Positions 14,012 to 21,562 of a stretch of 22,676 nt of DNA are shown here, piece by piece (the stretch's first letter is position 1; each line of letters opens with the position of its first letter). The stretch is from Actinomycetes bacterium. GTDB lineage: Bacteria; Actinomycetota; Coriobacteriia; Coriobacteriales; Eggerthellaceae. Location: positions 1-22,676 of the forward strand of contig JAEZDJ010000084.1 in the NCBI GenBank assembly GCA_023429565.1, in the 5' to 3' direction. The position numbers and the translations under genes are program-made. The notes under the pieces were generated by a model. It had not been told where the DNA came from, ran no database searches, and saw nothing but the letters and a program-made list of their open reading frames with translations.

Positions 14012-15787
14012 CTAGCAGGTAATCTCGGTGAGCTCCACCAAGCGCATGAGTTCTTGTTGGCTGTGCACGTCAAGCTTCTTGTAGATGTGGCGAATATGGG
14101 TTTTTGCCGTGCCCTCTGAAATGTAGAGCTTTTCTTGGATGGAGGCCGAATTAAGGCCCTTTGCCAAGAAGAACAGGATTTCTGTCTCTCGGCGGGACAA
14201 CAGATACGTATTGGCTATGGCCTCGATCTTCGTTTTGAAGCGTCCCCGATGGGGGTAGTCGTCATCCGAGTCAGTGGACGGGTTGCGCTGCAGGGAGCCG
14301 CTTCCTGCCCGCTGCCCTTGAGAGGGGGCGCCCCTGTGGTCAGACCGCCCGCCCCGGCTATCGTCGTCTGCTGCGCGGGAGAATGCCGCGTCACGCAGTG
14401 AGGGCGTCGCATGATCCTGCTCGACGTCGTCCGGCTCGTCAGAAACGGGGGTAGCGTTTTCCGCCCTGTCGGTTCCGGCAAACCGCCAGCCGACGGGGGG
14501 ATGCGCGCCCAGCGTGACGCGGTTGTCGCTGAGCTCCGCAGAAACCGCTTTTACCAGAGGGCACGGTATTATGATCGGTTCGATTTCTCGCTCGTCGGGA
14601 AGCAGGGCGTAGGCGATGACCATGGCCACCAGGATGATGACGATCACGCCGTTCTCCCCGAACGGCATCAAGGCTATCCAGTCAATCGCCAGGACGGGGA
14701 ACAGCGATCCTGTCAGCGCTGCCAAAGCGAGCAGGCCCCGTCCGAGCCCATAGACGAAGATGGGGGAGAGCCGGAAACGCTGCGCGAGTTCCCCGAAGAA
14801 TATCCACATGAGAGCTTCAAAGCACATGTAGGCAATGATCAGGAAAAAGTTTGCGAAGGTCATGTCTCCGGACGCGGAGAACGGCAGAAAGAACATGGTG
14901 GCTGCGATAAAAGGCACAAGCGGGCGGAAAAACCGGTTCCAGCGTCCCGCTCCTCCCAGTGCCAAGATGGTGATGAGGATCAGCACGGTCGCGCATCCGG
15001 CCGCCAGCAGCATGACGATTTGGTCGGTCGTCGTGGACGCCGGCAAGACGGTTTGGATGGAGGTCTGGCGCAAGGTGCCCAACGCGAGGCCCAGAACGAA
15101 GACGGGCGCCCCAAACCTGACGATGAACCGCGCCTTGTTGACGGGAAGAGGCTTGAACAGGGGAACGGCATTGCGGTCTTGGAAGGGTGCCGGTGTCTTC
15201 TTCCAGAGGATAGCCAGTTCGATGAGGGGAAGCGCTGCGGCAAGCAGCCCTCCGAAGGGAAAGGGCAGATGGCGGAGAATGAGAGCATACACGCCGAATC
15301 CCACGGCTATGGCAAGGGCGGAGTTCAGCACGATGGAGGCGGGATCGCGTCTGGCGAAGGCAACGCCCCAGAAGAGGATCAGCGCTGCCGACCCGATGCC
15401 GGTGGCCACGCCGGAGACGATCTCCAGGCCGAAGGAGGCGGTGTTTGGCACGAGCAGCAAGGCGGTGCCGCAGCTCATGAGCAGTGCTCCGGCAACGAGG
15501 GTCTTTTTCGACACGTAGAATTTCAAAAACCGCTGATCAGTTGCCGAGGCGGTCAACAGGCAGAGGCCGAACACGACGATGGAGACGAGATAGGCGAATG
15601 AAGCGTGGCTGCCATGGAGGCCCGCGACGAAGTTCTGGGTCCCAAACAGGGAGCCGGTGGCGAACATGGTCGCATAGACCCAGGCCTGGTGCAGGCCATA
15701 GCCAAGAGAGATCAGATTTAGTTCTCCAAACGAGCTGTCGTCGCCATAGTCGGCCTTGAGCGTGATGCGGGGAATTCTCACTCCCAT
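14012..15787 (-). CDS. LuxR-family regulator with 12-helix membrane sensor domain
   Basis: This 591-aa protein joins an MFS-like polytopic domain (about 30-397, roughly twelve hydrophobic helices) to a C-terminal LuxR helix-turn-helix (about 527-588: LSRRETEILFFLAKGLNSASI, then YISEGTAKTHIRHIYKKLDV). This layout is abundant in Eggerthellaceae, where such genes often sit beside and control molybdopterin or flavin reductases; the membrane part presumably senses the substrate. Between the parts is an unusually long charged, Ser/Asp/Arg-rich, probably disordered linker (about 410-515). The ATG at 15787 has a GGAGGGGG ribosome site 10 nt upstream. The neighbouring fhaA operon has its own promoter. 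The target is unknown; candidates are itself and the genes to the right. Confidence 0.9.
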   Translation of the reverse strand: MGVRIPRITLKADYGDDSSFGELNLISLGYGLHQAWVYATMFATGSLFGTQNFVAGLHGSHASFAYLVSIVVFGLCLLTASATDQRFLKFYVSKKTLVAGALLMSCGTALLLVPNTASFGLEIVSGVATGIGSAALILFWGVAFARRDPASIVLNSALAIAVGFGVYALILRHLPFPFGGLLAAALPLIELAILWKKTPAPFQDRNAVPLFKPLPVNKARFIVRFGAPVFVLGLALGTLRQTSIQTVLPASTTTDQIVMLLAAGCATVLILITILALGGAGRWNRFFRPLVPFIAATMFFLPFSASGDMTFANFFLIIAYMCFEALMWIFFGELAQRFRLSPIFVYGLGRGLLALAALTGSLFPVLAIDWIALMPFGENGVIVIILVAMVIAYALLPDEREIEPIIIPCPLVKAVSAELSDNRVTLGAHPPVGWRFAGTDRAENATPVSDEPDDVEQDHATPSLRDAAFSRAADDDSRGGRSDHRGAPSQGQRAGSGSLQRNPSTDSDDDYPHRGRFKTKIEAIANTYLLSRRETEILFFLAKGLNSASIQEKLYISEGTAKTHIRHIYKKLDVHSQQELMRLVELTEITC

Positions 15788-15825
15788 GTGGATATCGCCC
15801 CCTCCCCCTTGTACCCATGGCGACC

Positions 15826-15831
15826 ATCATA
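15826..15831 (-). promoter_or_regulatory. Candidate -10 of the LuxR-family gene
   Basis: TATGAT on the minus strand, about 38 nt upstream of the start codon, is the best -10 candidate. No good -35 is present at 16-18 nt, which would suit an activator-dependent promoter. This is a weak call. Confidence 0.3.
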
Positions 15832-15895
15832 ACGGCTGGGCGCATCGCAGGCTAGAGCAAAAGCCATACTGAGCCAAGGATACGGCGTGCCGAGA

Positions 15896-15953
15896 GGATG
15901 ATTTTCGCGCCTGTTGTTTGGGAAAGAGGGAAAAATCATCCGACGCGGATGAT
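15896..15953. promoter_or_regulatory. GGATGAT/ATCATCC repeat cluster upstream of the LuxR-family gene
   Basis: GGATGATTTT (15896-15905) is an exact inverted match of AAAATCATCC (15932-15941), with a 26-nt spacer. The second copy also forms an 8-bp dyad ATCATCCG-ACG-CGGATGAT (15935-15953). These lie 65-127 nt upstream of the candidate -10 of the LuxR gene and are possible operators. The rest of the 308-nt gap (15788-16095) shows no gene and no clear terminator for the secreted-protein gene. Confidence 0.35.
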
Positions 15954-16095
15954 GCGTCCTGGCGTCTTCGGCGAGAACGGGTCGCATCCAGCGGACAGGA
16001 AGGCGCAGCTGCGTGGCTCGCTTTCCTGGCGCCTGCCCGTGCCGGGCGAGGGGGAGGGTGGGGCAGCTGGTCGACTTGCTCCCACCCCTTGTTGG

Positions 16096-16563
16096 CTACT
16101 GCACCGTGAAGACCACGCTGTCAAAGCGTTCCAGAGGCGTGTCTTGGCCTTCGGAGCCGCTTTCGTCGTAGGTCACCTGCGTGCCCGGATCCTGGCTGCC
16201 GGCTTGGTGGACGGTGACCGTCCATGTCTTGTCGGACAGATAGTCTCCCAGGCTGGAGTAGCTGTAGTCATGAATGGCTTCTATGCCATTCTGGCTTTCG
16301 CTGGACCTGATAGCCTCTTCCAGGCAGTCGGCAGCAGTGCTGCCTTCTGGAACGAGGAGGATCTCGGTCCGCACTCCTTCGCCTCGGGCGGTTGCATCCA
16401 CCGTGCTGCATACTTCGATCACGCCCGTGCTGTCGGTTTCGGAGGTGTGTTCATCGCCATGCACATAGTAGAATGCATAGGCAGGAACGACAGCCAGAGC
16501 GGCGCAGAAGCACCCTAGAACGGTGACGGCAAGCAGCTTCTTGCCCCATCTTACGTTGGCCAT
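16096..16563 (-). CDS. Small secreted protein, DUF4430-like
   Basis: This is a 155-aa precursor with a clear signal peptide: basic MANVRWGKK, a hydrophobic core, and a likely cleavage after AYA at residue 30. The mature part has the pattern VPEGSTAADCLEEAI, then a tyrosine/serine turn, KTWTVTVHQ and a final DSVVFTVQ. This resembles the DUF4430 (transcobalamin-like C-terminal) fold found in secreted actinobacterial and Firmicute proteins. There is no cell-wall anchor or lipobox. Although the frame is open to 17031, the ATG at 16563 has AAGGA about 7 nt upstream and starts the signal peptide. A near-consensus promoter lies directly upstream. The family match is tentative and the function unknown. 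Confidence 0.8.
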   Translation of the reverse strand: MANVRWGKKLLAVTVLGCFCAALAVVPAYAFYYVHGDEHTSETDSTGVIEVCSTVDATARGEGVRTEILLVPEGSTAADCLEEAIRSSESQNGIEAIHDYSYSSLGDYLSDKTWTVTVHQAGSQDPGTQVTYDESGSEGQDTPLERFDSVVFTVQ

Positions 16564-16609
16564 ATGAGCTTCCTTTCCACAGGAGCCCCGCTGTTCGCAA
16601 CGTCGGTCG

Positions 16610-16638
16610 ATTATACGAACGGCACACAGGCCCGTCAA
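16610..16638 (-). promoter_or_regulatory. Near-consensus housekeeping promoter of the secreted-protein gene
   Basis: On the minus strand -35 TTGACG (16633-16638) and -10 TATAAT (16610-16615) are separated by exactly 17 nt, 11 of 12 bases matching the sigma-70/SigA consensus. The start site would be near 16603, about 40 nt before the ATG. It is the best promoter in the window. Confidence 0.8.
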
Positions 16639-16757
16639 GATGAATTCGGGCCCCGTTAGACGCCCTCCCATCTGGTTGAATACGCAGCGTATGAGCTCGT
16701 CTGAAGTTCTGTCCGGTTTTACTCCGCAGGGGATGAGGGACCCGCTTTGCCCTTTCC

Positions 16758-16763
16758 TATAAT
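16758..16763 (+). promoter_or_regulatory. -10 element of the wHTH-torD gene pair
   Basis: A perfect TATAAT lies 30 nt before the ATG at 16794. The -35 position has GGGACC, matching only three bases of the consensus. The leader would be about 24 nt. It diverges from the secreted-protein promoter in the same 230-nt gap. Confidence 0.55.
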
Positions 16764-16793
16764 GGGAGGAGCGAAGAGAGAAGGAGGAGACGG

Positions 16794-17600
16794 ATGGCTG
16801 AAGCGGTTCTGGGAGAGGTTTTCGAATTCGATGATGAGTTTGACCCGCTTGAGGTTGATGATCTTGACATTGATCAGGATGACATGGACGAGGACAATCC
16901 GTTGGACACGGTTGACTATCCCACCATGCGCAATATGCCGGAACAGATGCGCCAAGGCGGTGTATACACTCCGGAACGCCAGGGAGGTGCACGTGGCGCC
17001 TTGCTGTCATTGCTCGACCACAATCCTGCACGGCGTCCGGTTTTGCTGGGGATACTCGATACCTGCCGAGGAGGCTGCCCGTCCAGCTTGGTGACCAAGA
17101 GGGTTGACGAGCTGCAGGAGCACAACCGATCAGTCTATGCGCCCATGACGCTCTGCCGGATGCTCGAGCGCGCTGGCGCGCTTCGGCTCGAGATGCCCGA
17201 AACGGTCGCCGAGCAGGAGGACTGTGCCGAGGGAGTTGCGTATCTTGAGATCAAGGAGCACGTCGACCCGGTTTGGCATGCCACGGAAGAGGGCTTGGCC
17301 GTCTATGACGAGCTGACGCAGGGGGCGGCATTTCGAGATATCGTGCTTGACCGAGACCGAACGTATCTCGACGTGTATCGTGCAGTCATGGATGCGGTCG
17401 GCGAGAGGCCGCGGACCAAGACGGAAATCGAAGAAGTGGTGGACGAGTTTGACATCGTCATGAAGCCACGTCGGTTCGGAGGACACTTCATCGACATGCT
17501 GGAGCGCACCGACGTGCTGCAATGGAAGAACCAGGCATGGCAGCTCACCGACATGGGCCAGGCCATGCGCATGGTTTTGACGACGGAGGAAGGGAGGTAG
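16794..17600 (+). CDS. Unknown acidic protein, probably two winged-helix domains, next to torD
   Basis: This 268-aa soluble protein was not recognised by family. The first 45 residues are very acidic (repeated Asp/Glu). After that are two segments with the helix-helix-wing look of winged-helix domains: one around 65-130 (ALLSLLDHN... to RMLERAGALRLEMP) and one around 185-265 (YLDVYRAVMDAVGERPRTKTEI... to WQLTDMGQAMRMVL). GGAGGAG about 5 nt upstream supports the ATG at 16794. It ends 4 nt before the TorD-type gene, whose ribosome site lies in its last codons, so the two are co-translated. A link to maturation or regulation of a molybdoenzyme is suggested by position only. Confidence 0.75.
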   Translation: MAEAVLGEVFEFDDEFDPLEVDDLDIDQDDMDEDNPLDTVDYPTMRNMPEQMRQGGVYTPERQGGARGALLSLLDHNPARRPVLLGILDTCRGGCPSSLVTKRVDELQEHNRSVYAPMTLCRMLERAGALRLEMPETVAEQEDCAEGVAYLEIKEHVDPVWHATEEGLAVYDELTQGAAFRDIVLDRDRTYLDVYRAVMDAVGERPRTKTEIEEVVDEFDIVMKPRRFGGHFIDMLERTDVLQWKNQAWQLTDMGQAMRMVLTTEEGR

Positions 17601-17604
17601 GACC

Positions 17605-18285
17605 ATGGCTGGAGAGGGAGAGGACCTCACGTCAATCATGGAGATGCGAGCCAGCACCTATGGCTTGCTCGCGCGGCTGTTCCAGAAGGAAGTGGACGGA
17701 GAAGCGCTTGTGCAGTTGCAGGCCATGCGGTTTCCCACTGCCACGGGGAACGCGGCGGTGGACGAGGGATATCATCAGCTCTATGAGTATCTGAAGACGG
17801 CATGGGACGACAGCGTCACCGAGCTTGCCATTGACTACGTCCGCACGTTTGTCGGCCACGGCGTCAATGGCTATTCGGCGGCCTACCCGTTTGAGAGCGT
17901 GTACACGAGTTCTCGCCGGCTGCTCATGCAGGAAGCGCGTGCCGAAGTCCTGCAGGTGCTGCGTGACAATGACCTGAAGCGCGGCTCGTGGAACGAGGGG
18001 GAAGACCATATCGCCCTTGAATTGGAATTCATGCAGCGCATGAGCCTGCGCACGGCAGATGCCTTGCGGGAGGGGGATGAAGATGCCTCGGTCGACCTGC
18101 TGGCCACACAGCGTGCGTTTGTGCGAGACCATCTGCTGAATTGGCTCCCCCTGCTGGTGACCGACATGCGCCTGTTCTCAAAAACCCTGTTCTATCAGGG
18201 GTTGGGACAGTTGGCTTTGGGGTACGTTGAGGAAGATGCGGCCATTCTTGCCGAACTGCTGGACAGCGCAGGTGCGGCTGCCTAG
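17605..18285 (+). CDS. TorD-family molybdoenzyme maturation chaperone
   Basis: This 226-aa all-helical cytoplasmic protein belongs to the TorD/DmsD redox-enzyme maturation family. These proteins bind the Tat signal and apoenzyme of DMSO-reductase-type enzymes until the cofactor is inserted. Diagnostic parts are YGLLARLF near the N-terminus, DYVRTFVGHG, the AYPFESVYTS signature around 90-100, and EDHIALELEFMQRMS. Length is typical. The ATG at 17605 has GGGAGG in the end of the previous gene. Its client is not adjacent; the Tat-dependent molybdopterin enzyme starting at 21563 is the nearest candidate. A strong terminator follows. Confidence 0.92.
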   Translation: MAGEGEDLTSIMEMRASTYGLLARLFQKEVDGEALVQLQAMRFPTATGNAAVDEGYHQLYEYLKTAWDDSVTELAIDYVRTFVGHGVNGYSAAYPFESVYTSSRRLLMQEARAEVLQVLRDNDLKRGSWNEGEDHIALELEFMQRMSLRTADALREGDEDASVDLLATQRAFVRDHLLNWLPLLVTDMRLFSKTLFYQGLGQLALGYVEEDAAILAELLDSAGAAA

Positions 18286-18317
18286 CCCATCTGCGCTCCA
18301 TCGGGCGATGGTGAGAA

Positions 18318-18357
18318 AAAAGGAGGGCTGCGGATCCAAAGCCGCAGCCCTCCTTTT
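18318..18357. terminator. Two-way intrinsic terminator between the TorD-type and helicase genes
   Basis: A 16-bp perfect stem (AAAAGGAGGGCTGCGG / CCGCAGCCCTCCTTTT, loop 18334-18341) has T-runs on both strands: TTTT on plus and TTTTTT on minus. It serves the convergent TorD-type (+) and helicase (-) genes. Confidence 0.92.
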
Positions 18358-18358
18358 G

Positions 18359-18392
18359 CGCGTTGGCCATGAACATGCGCATGGCCAACGCG
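18359..18392. repeat. 12-bp inverted repeat beside the terminator
   Basis: CGCGTTGGCCAT (18359-18370) and ATGGCCAACGCG (18381-18392) form a perfect stem with a 10-nt loop, 1 nt from the terminator and 15 nt after the helicase stop codon. It has no T-tract of its own. On the minus strand it would form just before the terminator, perhaps protecting the 3' end of the transcript. Confidence 0.6.
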
Positions 18393-18407
18393 ATCTGGCG
18401 GCTGGGA

Positions 18408-20336
18408 TCAGTTCAGCCCGTATTCCGCCAGAGCGCTCTGACCGCCGATGGTGCCAGGATAAGCGCTCCCCGCCTCTTCGAGAAAGAGGGAGGGCCTCAG
18501 GACGGCGACCCGCTCCCCCTCTTGCGCCTTCACCCGGACCACCTGCATCTTTGTGCGTTCGGCAATCTCGAGCGGCGCCGTTGCGAACGAGGAAAAGACC
18601 AGTCGTTTGGTGGCTTTGGAAACGGCATCGTAGAACATCCTGCGTTCCGCATCGAGGATGTCCTTGCGGTCTTCGTCTGTGCTGATCACTTCGAAGGCAT
18701 CCCGACGTGGCATGAAGCCGTCGACGACTCCGAGGGCGAACACGTTGTCGTAGTCGGTTCCCGCCATGCTCCCATATGAGGCGATGTGCAGCGTGTGGGG
18801 GTCATCCGGGAACGTCGGGTCAGAGATATGCGAGCGGACGAGGGCGAAGAGGCTTGCTGCATCCTCGTCTCCGACCATCAGGGCCTCGAGGTCTTCGAAC
18901 TCGGGCAGCCCGGCTGCGTCGAGGGCCCTCAGAAGGGCAAAGCCTTTACGTCCCGTGTGCTTTGCGATGAGGTCCTGGCCGGAACTCCAACGTTGCGCGA
19001 TCATTCCTGCGCGAGGGAACGGCTCGCTTGTCAAGCTGGCAGTGCGCTCCAAGGCTGTCAGCATCGAAATGCCCTGCTCGATTGCGAAGTCCTCCAAGCC
19101 TTTCCAGGCATCGCTGTTCGTGAGGAAATTGTCGAAGCCGCACCAGCTTCGCCAGGCCACGGGATCGGTCGGGTCGGCAATCAGGTTCAGCTTCGTGTAG
19201 GCGACGAGCGCTTTCGCCCGTGAGCTTTCGCGCGGGTCTCCTCCCAATGTGCCGCGGGCGCCTGCCACGGAGACTGAGAAGCCGCGCTTTTTCAGCATCG
19301 ATTGCGCCATGCGCGCCCAATTCTTGTTGGGAACCAGGACGCAGGTTCGTTCTTCGTGCAGGTCTTCCTCTTCGTCCAGGAGAACGCGAAGGTATTTTGT
19401 CAGGCCGTTCATTTCATCTTCGGGAGTGTCCCATTTGATGGAAACGATGTCGCTGGCATCCTCCGCCTGGATCGCGGCACGGCAATCAGGATCCATCGAT
19501 CCGTGGTCGCAGAGGGAGTTGCCAAGGGCGGAGACGGAGGGATTTCCAAACGCTTGCCCAAGCTCGAACACGGCAACTTCCTTGCGCAGCTCGTCGAAGT
19601 GCGCGAATCCTTCTGGGCAAGGAAAGGCTGTCCCGGACGCGGTTGTCTGGTTGGGATTGCCGCACACGATGAGCTGTTTGCCGGCAAGCAGGCACAGGCA
19701 AGCCTGCTCCGCTTTGCTGAGATTCTGATAATCGTCGCACAACACGTGGTCGAAGCGTCCCCTCCAATGTTGGCCTGCGTCACTTTTCAGATAGTTTGCG
19801 CAGATCATGGGGGCTTCCTGAGGAAGCATGGCAGAGCGGAGGGAAAGCGTGCTCACCAGGTGACTGTAGGTGATCTCCTCTTCGCCGCCGATCAGCCATG
19901 CTTCCGATGGCTCGAGCCCGCTCCATTGACGATAGAAGAAATCCAGCATCTTGCGCAGCCTGCGCACTGGCTGACCCAACGTTTTCATGTCTTCGAGGAA
20001 AAACGTGTATTCGCCTGTGTTCAGAAGGCGGGAAACCCGCTCGGTGGAGGCGATTGCCTCAGGGGTCGAGAGAATGTTTGAACATAGTTCTAGGGTGCGT
20101 GTGATGAGGACCTTGTCTGCCAGGATGCCTGCATCAGGTTCCAGTTTGGCTCGGAGCCGACGGCGGAAGGCGCTGGCTGCAAACGCGGTTGACACCTCGA
20201 CCAGAATGGCGTCGGGATCGACTCCGCGCTTCAATAAGGCGGCGCAGCGCCTTACCAGCTCCTCGGTCTTTCCGCTGCGTGCGGGGCCTTGCACTTTTGC
20301 AATGCGCCCTTCATAGGTGGAGACGGTGTCTGTCAT
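18408..20336 (-). CDS. UvrD/Rep-like superfamily 1 helicase with altered motifs
   Basis: This 642-aa protein is related to SF1 (UvrD/PcrA/AddB-like) ATP-dependent DNA helicases. Walker A is intact: GPARSGKT (17-24). Motif II reads CDDYQN (200-205) where the family has DExQD. Motif III is GNPNQT (226-231) instead of GDxxQ. A motif IV-like GQAFGN follows at 260-265. Motif V is SYGSMAGTDYDNVF and lacks the usual lysine. Motif VI is AERRMFYDAVSKATKRLVFS (563-582), close to normal. There is no C-terminal PD-(D/E)XK nuclease domain. Acidic residues for Mg-ATP are kept, so ATPase activity may survive. AAGGAGAG about 7 nt upstream supports the ATG at 20336. The unknown gene upstream is on the same strand, 124 nt away, with no terminator between. 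Confidence 0.8.
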   Translation of the reverse strand: MTDTVSTYEGRIAKVQGPARSGKTEELVRRCAALLKRGVDPDAILVEVSTAFAASAFRRRLRAKLEPDAGILADKVLITRTLELCSNILSTPEAIASTERVSRLLNTGEYTFFLEDMKTLGQPVRRLRKMLDFFYRQWSGLEPSEAWLIGGEEEITYSHLVSTLSLRSAMLPQEAPMICANYLKSDAGQHWRGRFDHVLCDDYQNLSKAEQACLCLLAGKQLIVCGNPNQTTASGTAFPCPEGFAHFDELRKEVAVFELGQAFGNPSVSALGNSLCDHGSMDPDCRAAIQAEDASDIVSIKWDTPEDEMNGLTKYLRVLLDEEEDLHEERTCVLVPNKNWARMAQSMLKKRGFSVSVAGARGTLGGDPRESSRAKALVAYTKLNLIADPTDPVAWRSWCGFDNFLTNSDAWKGLEDFAIEQGISMLTALERTASLTSEPFPRAGMIAQRWSSGQDLIAKHTGRKGFALLRALDAAGLPEFEDLEALMVGDEDAASLFALVRSHISDPTFPDDPHTLHIASYGSMAGTDYDNVFALGVVDGFMPRRDAFEVISTDEDRKDILDAERRMFYDAVSKATKRLVFSSFATAPLEIAERTKMQVVRVKAQEGERVAVLRPSLFLEEAGSAYPGTIGGQSALAEYGLN

Positions 20337-20460
20337 CGATGACTCTCCTTCGAATCGACGAGATCGTTGCGGTGTCGGTGAAGCGTGTCCAAGAGGATTC
20401 CCGCGAACGCATGTTCCTTCATGCCGAAGCGCGGGGAGGTCTTCGCGGCGTTTCGATGGA

Positions 20461-21303
20461 TCACGAGAGTGTGTCTGCCTTGGGGTTGAAGACGCGTTGC
20501 TCGTTGCCTGCGTATTCGATCAGCCAGGGATGGAACACGATGGGAAAGTCGGGCTCCGGGAAGGCGAACTTGGTTTCGGGATCATTCTCCAGGGGGAAGT
20601 CGCCTTCACCGGTTTTCTCCCGGGTCTCCTCAACGAGGGAGGGCGATTCGAGAAACTCGTCCTCGGCACGTTCCTCTTCTCGCCGCCTCGCAGCCTGCTC
20701 CTCCGCTTCGCGTGCGTCGCGCGCCGCCGCGGCGTCGGCATCCCTCTGCTCCTTGGCTACGAGGCCGGCTTCTTTCTGCACCTCATAGGCCGTGGGTGCA
20801 GGCATGAACACCCGTTCAACCCCTTCGCCCAGCGTCCCGTCGTTCAGCAACGAGCGCAGTTCGGTCAAGAGCACGCTGCGGTTTGGGTCGATGTCGCTGA
20901 CGGAATCAAGATGGAGCAGCACCTTCAGGGCACCGTTCTGCAGATCGACCTCCATCCAGTGAAAATCAAGCTCGTCATTGCCGATCTCGCGTTGGCGCCG
21001 ATTGAATATTTTCATATTGTTTGTGACTTTGCGAAACTCATTGTGAAGCCACGGTGCGATGACGGAGTCCCAGAGGTCATCGGCTTCTTCGTCGGTGGAA
21101 TGGAGATAGGTGTGGCTTCCCATTTTCACCAAGAGGCGCACCGTGTTCACGATGGGTTCTTCTTCGGTTGCTGGTGCATGGGTCCTCACGAGCGTCGGCG
21201 CAACATGGGTGTAGCTCCGGTTGACTTCGAGGCGCAGGTCCTCGTTGTCGAGGCGCTCGTCGATGTCCAGGATCAGCGTCAGCGAAGGGCGCGGTTGGGC
21301 CAT
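20461..21303 (-). CDS. Unknown protein with charged helical segment
   Basis: This 280-aa soluble protein is of no family I recognise. The N-terminal part (about 1-150) looks like a mixed alpha/beta domain (SLTLILDIDERL, VNTVRLLVKMGSHTYLH, WMEVDLQNGALKVLLHLDS). A highly charged Ala/Glu/Arg-rich helix follows (about 185-220), likely a coiled coil. The acidic C-terminal part ends with a hydrophobic and aromatic stretch (PDFPIVFHPWLIEYAGNEQ). There is no signal peptide or membrane helix. The frame is open to 21402, but AAGGAGG 6 nt before the ATG at 21303 decides the start. A minus-strand TATACT at 21377-21382 is a possible -10. It probably shares a transcript with the helicase gene. Confidence 0.75.
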   Translation of the reverse strand: MAQPRPSLTLILDIDERLDNEDLRLEVNRSYTHVAPTLVRTHAPATEEEPIVNTVRLLVKMGSHTYLHSTDEEADDLWDSVIAPWLHNEFRKVTNNMKIFNRRQREIGNDELDFHWMEVDLQNGALKVLLHLDSVSDIDPNRSVLLTELRSLLNDGTLGEGVERVFMPAPTAYEVQKEAGLVAKEQRDADAAAARDAREAEEQAARRREEERAEDEFLESPSLVEETREKTGEGDFPLENDPETKFAFPEPDFPIVFHPWLIEYAGNEQRVFNPKADTLS

Positions 21304-21562
21304 GGTTTCCTCCTTGTGTTGGGCATGTGCGATGGGAAAAGGGCGGCAACATGATGCTTGCCCCGTGTATGGCATCAGTATAAATCCCCAGTTCGAAAGC
21401 AAATAATCCCGTCCGGATGATATGTCGGGGTGTTTTGCATCCTTCCCTTATGATTTGGCTTTTCTTCACTTTTCTACAATGGGCGAACGGCCGCTCTCCC
21501 GTATTTCATGCGGAAGGCGAGCCACAGATCGAATCACGAGAGAAGGAAGAGAGGAGGGGCAA
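21304..21562. promoter_or_regulatory. Divergent intergenic region upstream of the molybdoenzyme gene
   Basis: This 259-nt gap is more A+T-rich than its surroundings and serves two divergent genes. Minus strand: TATACT (21377-21382) with a weak -35. Plus strand: TATGAT around 21451 and TACAAT around 21474 are -10 candidates without good -35 elements, fitting activator control. CGGATGAT at 21414-21421 repeats the octamer found in the LuxR-gene upstream region. A small dyad GGCAA/TTGCC lies at 21345-21362. No small gene is visible. Confidence 0.4.

Noticed and set aside
14411..15601. 396-codon plus-strand frame
   Set aside because: Antisense shadow of the membrane domain of the LuxR protein; hydrophilic low-complexity translation.
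20317..21354. 345-codon plus-strand frame covering the unknown minus-strand gene
   Set aside because: It has no ribosome site and overlaps the helicase start. The minus-strand gene has AAGGAGG correctly placed and a better protein composition, though both are unrecognised, so this is the less certain rejection.
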